A DNA stretch of 64,000 nucleotides from Niebla homalea (GCA_019925105.1 JAHGAU010000010.1:682001-746000); one strand, 5' to 3'; positions 22,001 to 36,525 are shown, counted from the first letter of the stretch. Notes: a model not told the origin generated them from the sequence alone. A program made the numbers and translations.

Positions 22001-24785
22001 TATATAATTCGGCGGTTTCCCCTTATAATATTTAAAAGCTAATAAAATATAGTAAAAAATAAAGTAAAAAATTTAAATTTATTTTTAAGTTTTTATCTTT
22101 AAAAAGATTAAATGGTACGGTAATAAATACTTTTAATAATAAAATTAAGGCTTTTAAAGGGGCGTTCTTTCCTTTATTATCAGAAGTTAACTTAATAAAT
22201 ATTAATAGTATAATATATCCTAAATTAATAATAATAAATAAAGTAATAACCTAAAAAATAATAATTAAGGTAATTAATAAACCGAAAAAAGATAAAACCC
22301 CCGGACTTAATAATATATTAAATAGGTTCCTATTTATAATAACGTTGTTATTTAAAAAGGTCTTTATTTACTTATTTTAAGCCTATTTTAATATAGAATA
22401 TTACCCCTGTAAATTTAAGGAAATTAAGATAATTATCTTTAAGAAGCCGGTTAAGTTAAATTATTTAAAAGTAAAGTTATATAAACCTATAATACTCCTT
22501 TATATATTAAAGAAAACTTTAAAGACAGTAATTATAAAGATCTTAAGTAATTATATAAAAAAGTATAAGTTATTCCTTAATTAATAAATAAGGGTAAAAA
22601 AAGGACAGTTAACGGAGACGGCTCTTAAAGGCTTAATTAATAATATATATATAATATAAGGTTATAAGAAGAAATACGTCGTAAATTTTCTTTCTTTAAA
22701 TATTATAAAGACGTTTAATAAAATAAATTATTAAAGGTTATTATATAATTTACGGAAAAAAGGAATCTTACTTTTCTTTATAAATTAAATAAAAAGTTTC
22801 TTAAATAATTAAGTAACGTTAATTAACCTAAAATAAAAAATAAATATAATAAAGCCTATAATAATAAGGATTCTTTAAAAGTTATTTATCTTTTTAATTT
22901 TATTCTTATTTTTAATAACCCGTTTATTAAAGACTTAATAAAGTTAAAATAAAAAGTTTAAGTAAAAAGCTTTATTAATAATATTTATTTTTTAATTTAT
23001 AATATATTTATTTATATAAATTATTTAAAATTAAAATAAACTTATAAAATTTACTTATAATAAATAAAGATATATAAGGCTTAATTTACTTTATATAAGT
23101 ATAAGTTTATTTATATAATAAGGAGCTTAAAGTTATATAATATAATAATTATAATAAACTTAAATAATATAATAATAAAACCGGAAATTAATATTAAAAT
23201 ATTCGGTTTATAAATTAATAAAAAACTAGATTAAAAGGATTATATAAAAAAAATTTAAAAGAAAAAAATTTTTATAGGAAAAGGGCTTTATTTACTTTAT
23301 AATATTAATATAAAAAGTTACTTTATAGAAGGTTAAAACCGTTTATTAAACGATTATAAAGTTTACGATAATATACGCGGTAATTATTTAATACGTACTT
23401 AAAAGTACGCTTAAATATAAGAAAAAGCCCGTTTAATAATTATAGAAAATTTAAAACCGATATTTAAAAGTAATAAATAAAATATATAAAATAATTCCCG
23501 TCCCGGTATTAAAATCTAAAATCTTTATATTATTAATAAAGCTAATTTTAAACTAAATAATTACTTAAATAAAGCTTAAAAAAAGTATAAATTTAATTAC
23601 GTTAATAAGAAACGAACGTATTCACCAGAACTATAAAAAACCTTAAATAAAAAAGCGTAAAAAAAAATTATTTATTTTCCTTACGGAAGTTAAATTAAAG
23701 TAAATTAAAAAAAAGGTTAACTTAACTTACGTTTAAAAAGTTAATATAAAAGTATATAAACTTTTATTTAAAGTGAAAATAACGGAGAAAAAGAAAATTA
23801 TAAAAATAAAGTTAATAATAATTACTTTATAAATTATAAAGAGGTAAATAAAACGTTAATATAAATATAAAAAATTAATCCCTTAAGGATAATAATACTT
23901 AACGTTAAATAATAATAAGGTTATTAATAAATATCTTTAACGTTACGGGATTATAAGGAAAAATAATAATACGTTAATAATTTAATTCTGGATAAATAAA
24001 AACGGTTTAATTTACTTTCTTTTTATTATATACGTTAATAACCGGATTAACGTTAATTATAAATATAAATAATAAAAATAAAATACCGTATATATATTAA
24101 TTTCTTATTTATTATTTAAGGAGCTTAAATTAAGATTAATTAAAAAGGTAAAGATTAACGATTATTATTAAATATTTATTAATAAAAAGGGTATTAAAGC
24201 GGCCGTTAAATTTATAATAATTACAGGCTTATTATTATAGTTTAACCTAATTAAAAAAATAGAAAAAATGGTTAAGGATTTAATTAAGAAACCTTACCGC
24301 CGACCCGGAGATAAAAAGTAATAACGGAAAAATTATACTTAATAAGGGGTTAAAGGGGCTATAAATACCGGGGCGGTATAAAAGATAATATTGTATTGAT
24401 CGGCAGAATCATATAAATAAAATAATAATAATATACGTATTAATAAAGATATTTAATAATATAATTAGAATTTTAAAATTTTAATATTAAATAAACTTAT
24501 AAAATAACGGAAGAATAATAAATTTAAAAATAACTTTTAAGTAAATTTAATCGTAATATTATAGGTTTTCTTAAAAAAGGTATATAAATAAATTCTTACT
24601 CTTTAAACGGCCGTAAATACTTTTAGCCCTTAAGATGTAAGTAAAGGCTGGGTAAATACCGGTTTTTACTTTTAACGTTATAAATATCGGGTTTTTTACG
24701 GTTATTAATAAGGTTAAATGGCCGAGTATTAGGGAACGCCAGAATTAGCTTAGCTAGATCCGTAGTATAAATCAATCAATCAATC
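19007..24785 (+). mobile_element. LINE L1 (Tad1-like), nearly full length, 5.8 kb
   Basis: Inserted in the G1 gypsy and flanked by the exact 12-bp duplication aaaataataagt (18,995-19,006 and 24,786-24,797). It starts with a short leader, then ORF1 ATG GCG ACG at 19,032 (MATNNGAPEVKND). An ORF1 region near 20,400-20,580 resembles CCHC knuckles with Cys now Tyr. ORF2 shows an endonuclease RDFNLYY (from GDFNLHH, about 21,342), an RT with KAPGLNNI-like and KPVKLNYLKVKLYKPI-like stretches, and a FINNI box at 22,971-22,985 where FxDD is expected. It ends in (ATCA)n. All frames are interrupted, so it is a dead copy. Confidence 0.88.
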
Positions 24786-24797
24786 AAAATAATAAGT

Positions 24798-26260
24798 AAT
24801 TTATTAAGGGTATTATTTAATAACTTAAATTATATACTTAATAAAATAATAAAGAAAATAGCCCTTAAGGTATAAAAGAATAAGAATAATATAATTTAAT
24901 TTTAAAAGAATAATAAAAAAGGATATCGCATTATATTAAAAGAACTCTTTAAAGAAATAAGGAAAAATAGAATTAATATTTATAATAATATATAAATTAC
25001 AATATAATAATTAAAGGGCTAATTAACTTAAAACGTAAAAGAAAAGTTAATAAAGAAAAACGTAAATAAAAGGAAAAAAGTAAATATAGGAGAATTATAA
25101 TTATAAGGGATAATCAATAATAAACCGGTATAAATATATAATATAAAATGAAATAATAATTGTAAAACAAAATATATATAAATTAACTATAAGTTTACGG
25201 AGCTATTAAAATTTAAGGAATTATTTTATTATAAAAATAATAATTAATATACCGATATTATTAAATATTATAAAATAAAAATAAAGTTAAAAAAAGATAT
25301 AATATAATAAATTAAATTTAATAAGTAATTTATAAACTATAGATTTAATTTAATTATTAATAAATTACTTTATTAATACGGAAAGCATTAAACGGTATAT
25401 TTAATAATAAAAAATATAAATATTTAAGGAAATTTATAATAATATAGGATATTTCTTATTAAAAATTATATTAAAGAAATTATAATATCGTTATTAATAA
25501 CCGGATATAATAAAAGATATTATAAAATATATATAAAGGTACTTAATTTATATAAAGTAAATATATGGAAACCGTACGGTTTTATTAAGTTTAATTAAGG
25601 TAAAAACCCTTTTTAACTTATTTAAGGCGGACTTTATTAGCTTTTTTAAATAAATATAAGGGGGTTTTTAATACGTTTTTAATATAATAAATTATTTCTT
25701 ATAATTTATATAGTTATTTTATACCGCGTTAATTAAAATAAAAGATATAGTTATTACGTTAAAAAAGTATATAAATTATTACTTAAAACCCGTTATGATA
25801 TATATAAATATTAAGAAAATATTTATAAATAAAAAAATAAAAGGCTTTTTTTAATTATATAATATTTAATTTATCCTTATATTAAGTATAATATATAAAA
25901 TAATAAGTATAATAAAGTTTAATAATTAAATCTAATAAAACGTAATAAAGAAAACGTAAACTTAATGAAAATATAATTAAATATAAGCGGAAAAATTAAT
26001 AATATTAAATATTAATTTAAAATATATTAAATATTTAAAGTACGTTTTTATTAATATCCTTTTTAAGGTTAAACCGGATATAATATATAAGCGGAACGTA
26101 ATTAAATTAAGAGTTAAAATACATATTATAAAAAGAACAATATTATTTTTAAAAGTAATAATATATAAAGTTATTTAAGGATTCATAACAAATTAAGTAA
26201 GTATTAAAAAGGAATTATAAAAGAAATTAAACGTAATAAAAAATAAATAAAAGAGATATT
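24798..26260 (+). pseudogene. Ty3/gypsy integrase remnant of G1
   Basis: This continues G1 after LINE L1. Read through stops, about 25,640-26,180 gives a retroviral-type integrase core: YVFNIINYFLxFI, then MIYINIKKIF where family members have a D-T-G context, ending in LFKVKPDIIY. The same sequence, uninterrupted, lies in reverse at about 44,200-45,690. Catalytic Asp codons are changed to Asn/Ile contexts. LINE L2 is inserted downstream at 26,274. Confidence 0.65.
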
Positions 26261-26274
26261 ATAATAAAGGAGTA

Positions 26275-29200
26275 AATATATACTACGAATTAAATGGCGA
26301 CGAATAACGGGACCCCAGAGGTCAGAAACGATACACGCGTGTATAGCTTAAGTAATAATAAGGACAATACCTTAAATACGATAAGCGGAAGCGGAATAAT
26401 AATAAAAGTAAAAAGAAAGGAAAAATAAGTAATTTAAATTAATAGGAACGGTAATAAGTTATATAAACGACGCGATAAATATAAGATAAAAAAGCCTTAA
26501 ATTAAATAAAGAGCTTATAATTAATAAGATACGCGTAAAGAGACATATATAACGCGTAAAGGTATTATTATAAAAGGTAATAAATAAAGGGTAAAGGGGA
26601 TAAAGACGGTACGTAAAGATAAATAAAAGGTAAACGGAAACGTAAAAAACCTTATTAAATATATATAAATTAAGAAAAAGCTAAATAAAAATAAGGAGAT
26701 ATTAAATAAATAAAAATAAACTATAAAAAAAAATAATTATTAAATATATAAAAAAAAAGTAAAAAAGGAGAAAACAATAAGGGCGTTAAAAAGCTTCCTT
26801 ATAATTATATAAAAAAATATTACGTTAAAAACCTAGCCGATATTATAAATCGGATTATAAAAAATAAAAGACTTTTACGTAAATACAGGAAAAAATTTAA
26901 GGGAGTTAAAAAGGCTATATAGAGTTTAAAGGGCGGTAATAAAAATGCTAGTAAATAAAAGTAAAAAAAGATAAAAAGGATATGTATAAAATAAGAAAGT
27001 AACGGGGGAGACTTTAAAAAAGGGAATAAGGATAAGTTAAATAATAAAAGTTATAAGGGCGGCGTTAACGTTAATAATAAAGGAAATAAAAATAAGGAAA
27101 AAAATAATAATATTAAGGAAAGTAAAAATAATAACCATATAATTATTAAGTAAAGAAAAAAAAAGTATAACGGTAAAAACGAATTTATTATAATTAATAA
27201 AAACGTTTAAAATAACGGGAAAATTATTAATAGAATAAATTATTATAATACGTAAATTATAAAGCGGGGATATCCTTTTTAATATAGTTTTATTAAAGGT
27301 AAAAAAAAAACTAAAAAAATTAAAAGGATAAGCCGGTAAAAAAGATATAAAACGACAAAAATATTAAGGTAATTTTTTATTATTATAATAAACGGGATAT
27401 ATTTAATAAAGTTTATAAAAAAGGAAAAAGAAGCTATTTTAAAATGGATAAAAAAAAAAAGAATATGGTCCTTTACTTTAGATTAAAGATCGTTAATTAT
27501 AGTCTCCCTTTTATAATAAAAAAATTAAACGTTTTTAATTATATAAAGAAATATTTTATAGTTATTTTAAGCGTAACGTTAATAAAAATATATAACGATA
27601 TCCTTAATAAAAAAATAATAAAAAGTAAATCCCTTAAATTAATAAGACCTTAAGACCGGGTAACAGATATTTATTAATATTTTAAATATTAAAAATATAA
27701 GTATATTATTATAAAATACCTTAATAATATAAAGTATATAATATATATTAAAGGGTATAATACGTATAAATATACTAACTTAATAATAAAAAGCTTAATA
27801 AAAAACGCGTTAAAATACGTAATATATAATAATAATAGTTATTTAGCGTAAAACTTATAATATATAATAAGAGCGAAAGAGACTTAACGTAAAAAAATTA
27901 AAATAATAATTAAGATAATCTTAAAATAATAAATAAACTTTAACGTTATAACTTATATAAATTTAGACCGATAAAATAATTAAAGATAATCTTAAAATAT
28001 AAATAAAGCTTATTAAACGGGGAAAAGTAAAACGCAATCACCGATAATATAAAAAAGAGGAAACTTATAATAATATTAACCTTTAAAGTTAACCACCTAA
28101 CCGGGATTATTATTATAATAAAAAGATTAAAATAAATAATATTTAACCTTAAAAAAAGACTATCTATATAAATAAAAATTAATAAGGAAAGCTTAATAGA
28201 CGTTAATATTTAATATACTTATATTTTTAAGGGTAATATAATATAACGTACATAAAGAAATAATTAAAGTTATAATATTAATATTTAAATCCAAAAAAAT
28301 AAAGGACATTAATATTATAACGATATAGGAGCCATTATATAATCTATATACTTATTTTTTAATTAACTTAAAAGATAATTCCTATTTAATTTTTAAAAAT
28401 AATAAAATAACGTAAATATACTTTTTTTATTAATAAGAAATTAAATATAAATAATTAAGATATTATTTATTACGGAAAAAATTTATATATATTCCGGATC
28501 GTATAAAAAAGGATATTAAAAATATCTTAAATATTTATAATACGTATAATCCGTTACCGGTTAATAAAAAGAAACTTTTTATGATTTTATTACTTAAAGA
28601 TATTATAGCCGTATTTAATAAGTATTTCTTAATAAAGGACTTTAATCTTTATTATGTTTAATAAAATAAGGATAATTATATAATTAATTATATTAAATCT
28701 GAAAAACTATTAATAATTATTATACGGTTTAATTTTACATTATTAACGCTAAAAAAGACTATTATATAAAAAAGCTATAAACTTAAAATCATAATTGATT
28801 TAATATTCAGCTTAGAAAATATTATTAACTTAATTATAATATACGGATTTTAAAAGAATTTAAAATATAATTTAAATTACGTTTTAATATAAATAACCTT
28901 AAATTAATCTATTAACGTAACTCCGCTTTCATTATTTAAATAAACGTAAAAAACGGTTAAGGAAATAGAAATATTAATGAAAACGGTAAAAGTAATATTT
29001 TAATTAACGGAACTTCCCCGGCTTAATAATAAGGAATAGATCGACCATTTTATAAAGTAAATAATAAAGGCTTTAAATAAAATAATTAAGGTTATAATTT
29101 TAATAATAAAACCGTTTTAAAAAGTTAAAATTTATTAAAATAAAAAATATATAAAAATAATTATAAAGGTAAAAACGCTTATAAAATAAGCTATTAAGTA

Positions 29201-32091
29201 TAGGAATTAAAAAACGCTTTAATAATTAAAAGAAGCTTAAAAAAAAAGGAAAAAATCATCTGGAAAATTAAGTAAATATATTTCCGGGCTATAATATATA
29301 ACTTAGCGGTTTCCTTTTATAATATTTAAAAGCTAATAAAATACGGTAAAAAACAAAATAGGAAACTTAAATTTATCTTTAAATTTTTATTTTTAAAAAG
29401 ATTAAATAATATAATAATGAATACCTTTAACGGTAAAATTAAAACTTTTAGAAAAACGTTTTTTCCCTTATTACCGGAAGTTAATTTAATAAATATTAAC
29501 GGTATAGTATATTTTAAACCGGTAATAATAAGTAAAATAATAACCCAAGAAATAATAATTAAAACAATTAATAAACCAAAAAAGGATAAAGCCCCCGGAC
29601 TTAACGGTATATTAAATAGGTTCCTATCTATAATAATATTATTATTCAGAAAGGTCTTTATTTATTTATTTTAAGTTTATTTTAATATAGGATATTACCT
29701 TTATAAATTTAAGGAGGTTAAAACGATTATTTTTAAGAAACTGATTAAATTAAATTACTTAAAAATAAAGTCGTATAAACCCATAATACTCTTTTATACG
29801 TTAAGGAAGGCTTTAAAGATGGTAATCGTAAAGATCTTAAATAATTACGTAAAAAAGTATAAATTACTTTTTAATTAATAAATAAAAATAAAAAAAAAAA
29901 AGATAATTAACGGAAATAATTCTTAAAGGCTTAATTAATAATATATATACAGTATAAAATTATAAGAAGAAGTATATTATAAGTCTTCTTTCTTTAAATA
30001 TTATAAAAACGTTCAATAAAGTAAATTATTAAAGGTTACTATATAATTTATGGAAAAAAAGGGTTTTATTTTTCTTTATAAATTAAATAAAAAGTTTTTT
30101 AAGTAATTAAACGACGTTAATTAACCTAGGATAGAAGATAAATACGATAAAGTTTATAATAATAAAAGTTCCTTAAAGATTATTTATTTCTTTAATCTTA
30201 TTTTTATTTTTTAACGGCCCGCTTATTAAAAACTTAATAAAGTTAAAATAAAAGGTTTAAATAAAGGGCTTTATTAATAATATTTACCTTTTAATTTATA
30301 GTACGTTTATTTATATAAATTATTTAAAGTTAAAATAAATTTATAAAGTTTATTTACGATAAATAAAAATATATAAGGCCCAATTCGCCCCGTATAAATA
30401 TAAATTTATCTATATAATAAAAAGTTTAAAGTTATATAATATAATAACTATAATAGACTTAAGTAATATAACGGTAAAACCGGAAGTTAGTATTAAGGTA
30501 TTTAACTTATAAATTAATAGGAAATTAGATTAAAAAGATTATATAAAAAAAGTCCAAAAAAAATAGTTTCATAAGAAAAAGGCCTTACTTACTTTACGGC
30601 GTTAACGTAAAAAGCTACCTTATAAAAAACTAGAACCGTTTATTAAACAGTTATAAAGCCTATAATAATATACACGGTAATTATTTAATATATACCCGAG
30701 GGTACGCTTAAATATAGGAAAAAGTCAATCCGGCAACTATAGAAAATCTAAAACCGATATTTAAAAATAATAAATAAAAGATATAAAGCGACTTTTATCT
30801 TAATACTAGAATCCGAGGTCTTTATATTATTAATAAAGTTAACCCTAAACTAAATAATCGCTTAAGTGAAACTTAAAAAAAGTATGAACTTAATTACGTT
30901 AATAAAAAATAAACGTATTTATTAAAACTATAAAAGGCCTTAAATAAAAAAGCGTAAAAAAAAAATATTTACTTCCTTTATAAAAATTAAACTAAAATAA
31001 ATTAAAAAAGAGGATGATTTAATTTATATTCAAAAAATTAACGTAAGAGTATATAAACTTTTACTTAAAGTAAAAATAACGGAAGAAAAGAAAATTACGA
31101 AGGTAAAGTTAACGGTAATTACCTTATAAATTAAAGGGAAATAAATAGAACATTAACGTAAATATAAAAAATTAATCCCTTAAGGATAATAATACTTAAT
31201 ATTAAATAATAATAAAATTATTAATAAGTATTTCCGGCGTTATAAAATTATAAAGAAAAATAATAACGCATTAATAATTTAACTCTGGATAAATAAAAAC
31301 GGCTTAGCTTATTTCGTTTTTATCGTATACGTTAATAACCGGATTAACGTTAACTATAAGTATAAATAATAAAAATAGGACATTATATACGTATTAATTT
31401 CCTATCTATTATTTAAGGAACTTAAATTAAGATTAATTAAAAAGGCAAAAATTAACGATTATCGTTAAATACTTATTAATAAAAAGGGTATTAAAACGGC
31501 TGTTAAATTTATAATAACTATAGGCTTATTATTATAGTTTAATCTAATTAAGGAAATAGAAAAAGTAGTTAAAAATTTAATTAAAAAACCTTATTATTAA
31601 CCCGGGGGCAGAAAGTAACGGCGGGAAAACTGTATTTAATAAAGGGCTAAAAAGGCTATAAATACCGGGGTAATATAAAAAACGATATTATATCGGTTAA
31701 TAGAGTTATATAAATAAAATAATAATAATATATATATTAATAAAGATATTTAATAATATAATCAGAATTTTAAAATTTTAATATTAAATAAACTTATAAA
31801 GTAACGGAAAAGTAATAGGTTTAAAGGTAACCCTTAAGTGGATTTAATCGTAATATTATAGGTTTTCTTAAAAAAAACGTATAAATAAATTCTTACTTTT
31901 TAAATAGCCATAAATACTTTTAGCCTTTAAAACGTAAATAAAAACTGGGTAAATACCGGTTTTTATTTTTAACGTTATAGATATCGGGTTTTTTACGGTT
32001 ATTAATAAGGTTAAATAATTAAGTATTAAGGAACGCCGGAATTAACTTAACTAGATCCGTAGTATAAATCAATCAATCAATCAATTAATCA
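26275..32091 (+). mobile_element. LINE L2 (Tad1-like), nearly full length, 5.8 kb
   Basis: A second copy of the L1 family in the same orientation, inserted 1.5 kb further into G1. The exact 14-bp target duplication ataataaaggagta lies at 26,261-26,274 and 32,092-32,105. ORF1 starts at 26,294. The longest surviving open piece is 29,417-29,674 (85 codons), the N-terminal RT region with PLLPEVNLININGIV and KPKKDKAPGLNGI. The RT active-site codons at 30,276-30,281 read Asn-Asn instead of Asp-Asp. The tail is (AATC)n. It aligns to L1 over its whole length, with different point changes. Confidence 0.9.
29417..29674 (+). pseudogene. Reverse transcriptase fragment of LINE L2
   Basis: Open for 85 codons with the conserved LINE RT block KPKKDKAPGLNGILNRF (family consensus KAPGPDGI). 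It is only the fingers/N-terminal part; a stop follows and the palm motif further down is mutated. It corresponds to 22,120-22,380 in L1. It is not a functional gene. Confidence 0.85.
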
Positions 32092-32105
32092 ATAATAAAG
32101 GAGTA

Positions 32106-35100
32106 TAAAATTAAAATCCATTAAAGGAAAAGTAATTAATTATATAATAAGATTTTATTTTTAATTTTGGGAAACTTAAGTTTTATTAAGTCGGACTATT
32201 TATTATTAAAAGCTTTATAAAAGAATATAAAGCTTTATATATATTAAAAAGGATAAATAAAACTTTTATATTTAACTTATTTTATAAGGATTATCTTAAA
32301 TTATTTATTTTACGTATTAGGTATTTTAAATCCTCCGATAAATTAAAGCTAAAAATAATAAAGAAAACTAAAATTTAACGGGCGTAAACGGAGAATACTT
32401 TAATCCTTTAAAAATTATTATAATTATAAATAATACGATTTAAGGGGAGGAAATATATATAAATAATATAACGTTATTTCTTTTATATTTTTATTTTATT
32501 TATTTTTATATTTTAATATATTAAAGATCTTAAGAAAATACGGATTTAAAAATCAAAAAAAAAAAAAAGGGAGGGAAGAAAAAGAATAAATAATTATTTT
32601 AATAAATATAATTAAAATTAAAAAATTTAAAAAAAGGGAAGTAAAAATATAATAAAGATTTAGAAGAGATAAGTATGAATAAAGGGATATTGAACCTTTA
32701 ACCTTTTATTTATTATATTATAAGCTATAAAATAATGAAATTATAAAAAGTTATAATTATTTATAATTAAAAATATTTCCTTAAAAAAGAAAGAAAAAGC
32801 ATATTAAAAGCAATATATAAATAAAAGTATCATTAAATATTAAGGTTATATATTAAAAAATTGATTTAAAAGAACGCCTTTTTTACGGATTATAAGTCTG
32901 AATATTAAATTTATTATAAATATTACGTTAAGAATACGGGTAAAATATATTATTAATATATATAAAAAATATATTTTAAATAATAAGTAATTAAAATTTT
33001 AATTACGTTTTAAAAATAAATAATTAAACTTAATATTATCCTTTATTACGGTAACCACGGGGTATAAAACTATATTAATTATCCCATCTTAGGAACAGAA
33101 AAAGAAACGGAATAAAAGGATTAATATATATATAAAGACGTAATTTAAAATGAAAATAACTCGTTATTAAAGGAAATAACCCGACGGGTAAGCCCGGTAA
33201 CGCGATTAAAGGAGTTAATAGAATAATTTAAAAATTTATTAAAACTTTAATTTATAAATAATTACATATATATTTTTTTAATAAAATGTATATTAAAGTT
33301 AATATTATAATAATACGCTTAATAACTTCGGTCCGGAATTAAAGTTAAGCAATATAAATTAAATATAATAAAATTAAAAATAATCCGGAATATAAGGTTT
33401 ATTAACGCTAACGATATAAAATTAAAGAAAAACGTAAACCTTTCCTTAAAGTATAATTATATTATTTACGGAAATAATCTTAATTAAAAACGGTTAAGGA
33501 ATTATATTTAAGTTAAAGATTTTAAAGGTTATTATATATACGGGGATAAAATAAAAGGAAAAACTTATTAAAGGAGAAATACTTATAGAGATACGGATAA
33601 AGGCTATTGCGTACGTATAATATAAATAATAAATTTAAGAAAAAAAAGAGTTAATAAAGAAGCTTCAATAAATTTCTTATTTAAACGGAGAATTAATTAA
33701 TAATTATTTTATATATAAAAAAGAAAAGCAACTTATTAAATTTAAAGTTAATAAAACTTAAATTAAAAATATTTTTAATTAAGTTTAAATTAAGTAAATA
33801 AAATTTTTTTTAAACGATTATTTATAAGACTTAATTTAAAAATTAATCCTTAAAAAGGATAAATTATATTTTATATAAATTTTATTATATTAAGCAGGTT
33901 TATATAACCGAGATAATCCTATAATTCCGGTAAGGTCGGATTAACGTATTAATAAAGGGATTATTTAAATTAAAGGAATTATCTGAATTAATAAACGAAA
34001 AATAAATAATATAAATGACTAAATTAATTAAACGGATAAGGACGGTAAATAACGATTAAACGGGGATTATTAAGGTAAATAAATAATAAAGTTAAATAAC
34101 CAAGATTTAAAAATAAGTTATAATAATAACGGATAAGTATTAAAAGTAAAAAATATAATAAAAGATACTTATTAAAATTATAATTATTAAGTTAATTATA
34201 AATTATAATTAATTATAAAATAAATATGCCCTTTTATATTAAACTTATAATTAATATCGGGATTAAAGGGTATATAACGTATTAAAGAAAAAGCGTTTAT
34301 TTAAATTATATCCCAATATTAAAAATCTATAAAAAGGAATTAATAGTAATTAATTAAAAAGTAAATTAATTTATATATATTTAAATAAAAATTGTAATCG
34401 CCCGGCCGGTATTTAAAAATATAATTTAAATAAATATTATTTAATAAACCTTTAATATAATAGTAATTAATAAAGGTAAAATAACGACCGTTATTAATTG
34501 ATTAATATCAAGTATACGTTTAAGTACCTTTACGTATATAAAAAACGTAAACTTAAATATATACTATAAAAAGCTTTTAAAAGTAAGAAAATTAGAATAA
34601 ACTAAGGTTATAAGGGACCGATAAATATAACTTTAAATAAATTATTCGATTAATATTTAAATAAACCTTAATAATAATAAAAATATATTTATTTAATTTA
34701 ATAAAATTAATAATTAAAGTATACCTTTTAAAGTATAAAGAAATAATAAAGGTAATTTTAATTAATATACTTTAAGTTAAAAATTCCGAAAAAATTATAA
34801 GGAAATTTATATAAATATAAAGTAAATAATTAATATTAAGGTTATAAATTTATATATACTTTTAAAGGGATAATTAATAATTAAATACGAGATTGGATTA
34901 AATTTAGGATAAGTTAATTAAAGTATAAAAAAAATTAAAGATTAAATAAATTAAAGAAATAAAGAAATTTAAAGGAATAAAAGAAAGTAAAGAAAACGGA
35001 TAAGCGAAAAGGATAAAATAAACGGTTACGCGGTATAATTATAGAATAAATAAATAATTAAACGTTATTATTAACGTCCTATTTACCGACGGAACCGGCT

Positions 35101-36286
35101 AAAACGGAACTTAATAAAGATAATAAATAATATTATTACGTTTAAAAGGAACCTTTTTTAATATATTTTCCAAAAATACCCGTATCGGAACGATTATATA
35201 TAAGTTATTAAGAGAATATAAAAATATATTTTATTTATAAGTAAATACGGCCCCGAGGGTATTTAATATATTAATTAATTAAAAGAAAAGCATATAAATA
35301 AATAAGAATAAATATTAAAAATTATAATAAAGAATATACCTTTAATAAATATTATTAAGTATAATAATAAGCGTTAAAAGAGTTTACATTAAAAAGCCAT
35401 CTAAAAATTAATAAATAATTATTTTAATTTTTTCTTTTTTCTTTTACCTTTTTAAGAAATAATATATAAATAATAATAATTATAATAAATTATTACCCCC
35501 TTAATTATTTTCTTAAGACCAATATAATAAATTAATAAAGAAATAATATTATTTTAAATACGTTAATGAAGAAAGATATTAAGATTTATAAAAAAATTTA
35601 AATAAAACTTACTTAAATAATTAAGTTTTTTTTAAAACCTACTTAAAGTTACGTCATAAACTTATTTAAGATATATTTAATAATAACGGGATTAAAAAAG
35701 ATATCAGAAATATATAAATAAAGAAGTAAAATAAAGAATAATCGATTATAAAGTTTTATTTTTATAAAAGGTAATATTTATAATCTTTTAATAAGTGGAG
35801 TAAAACGCGTTATACCCTTATACGGACTAAGCGTATTATACTTAAAGAAGATATAAATATAGGTAACTTAAGCCCTAAGATAAGTAAACGTAAAATACCG
35901 AGGTTACCGTTATTAATAAATTAAAATAATAAGGGGGGTTGCCTTTAAGAAAATTAAGTCTTAATATACTTATTTATTATTATTAAGTAAAATCCAAGAA
36001 TAAAGCTATAAAAAAAATAAGTAAATATATATATAAATAACGTTAAAAAATAAGAATTGTTTATTAATAGTATATAATATTAAAAAGGCAAATTTATTAT
36101 AAAGGGAATAAACGTAAGTTATTATCGTATTAATATTTTTTCAACTTTTATATTTATAATAATTTAAATTATTAAAAGGATATTATAAAAGGTATATATA
36201 TAATTAAAATATATATAAATAAATATAATATAATTTAAAGTATAATAATATTAAGGGCAATACCTTATTATAAAAGGAATTAAAAA
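32106..36286 (+). other. Extra 3' segment of G1 of unknown content
   Basis: About 4.2 kb lies between integrase and the 3' LTR and is present in inverted copy G2 (about 40,013-44,170), so it belongs to the element. Ty3/gypsy elements normally end soon after integrase or a chromodomain. Read through stops, 34,220-35,300 hints at a second polyprotein-like region (FYIKLIINIGIKGYI, perhaps from an aspartic-protease-like DSGA motif), but this is weak. It may be an additional ORF, or an older element trapped before the family amplified. Confidence 0.5.
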
Positions 36287-36525
36287 GGAAAAAAGTATAA
36301 AAAATATTAAACTTACGGATAAATATATAAAGGAATAGAAATATTAAAAAAACTAATTAAGGGTAAAATTAATTTATATATACTTTAAAAAAAAAGGATA
36401 ACGGATTATTATAATAAGAAACCTATACCTTACCAACTTATATAGGGGCTGCGGCCCATCTTTAATTGTACTCCATGGCCACCTGTTATTTCATCACTTT
36501 TACTCTTTCCTTCCTTCCCATCTTT

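Larger units (their letters stand above)
11637..36525 (+). mobile_element. G1: large Ty3/gypsy element, RIP-degraded, split by two LINEs
   Basis: The 5' LTR starts TGGAAAGGGGGAGAGCATGG at 11,637. A RIP-eroded 3' LTR starts about 36,287 and is alignable to about 36,525, so the LTR is at least about 240 bp. Removing the two LINEs leaves about 13.3 kb. Remnants in order: a possible gag region (to about 16 kb); a protease-like stretch near 16,150-16,350 (NYNILLKLL, from a YDILLGxPWL-type motif); RT near 17,690-18,300; RNase H/connection 18,440-18,995, with an RxFIKNFxKIxRP-like motif then IIYINYKLL; integrase 24,798-26,260; then about 4.2 kb (32,106-36,286) of unassigned element sequence. Every frame is broken. 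The inverted copy G2 (39,735-52,723) aligns along most of its length, which supports the reconstruction. Confidence 0.82.
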
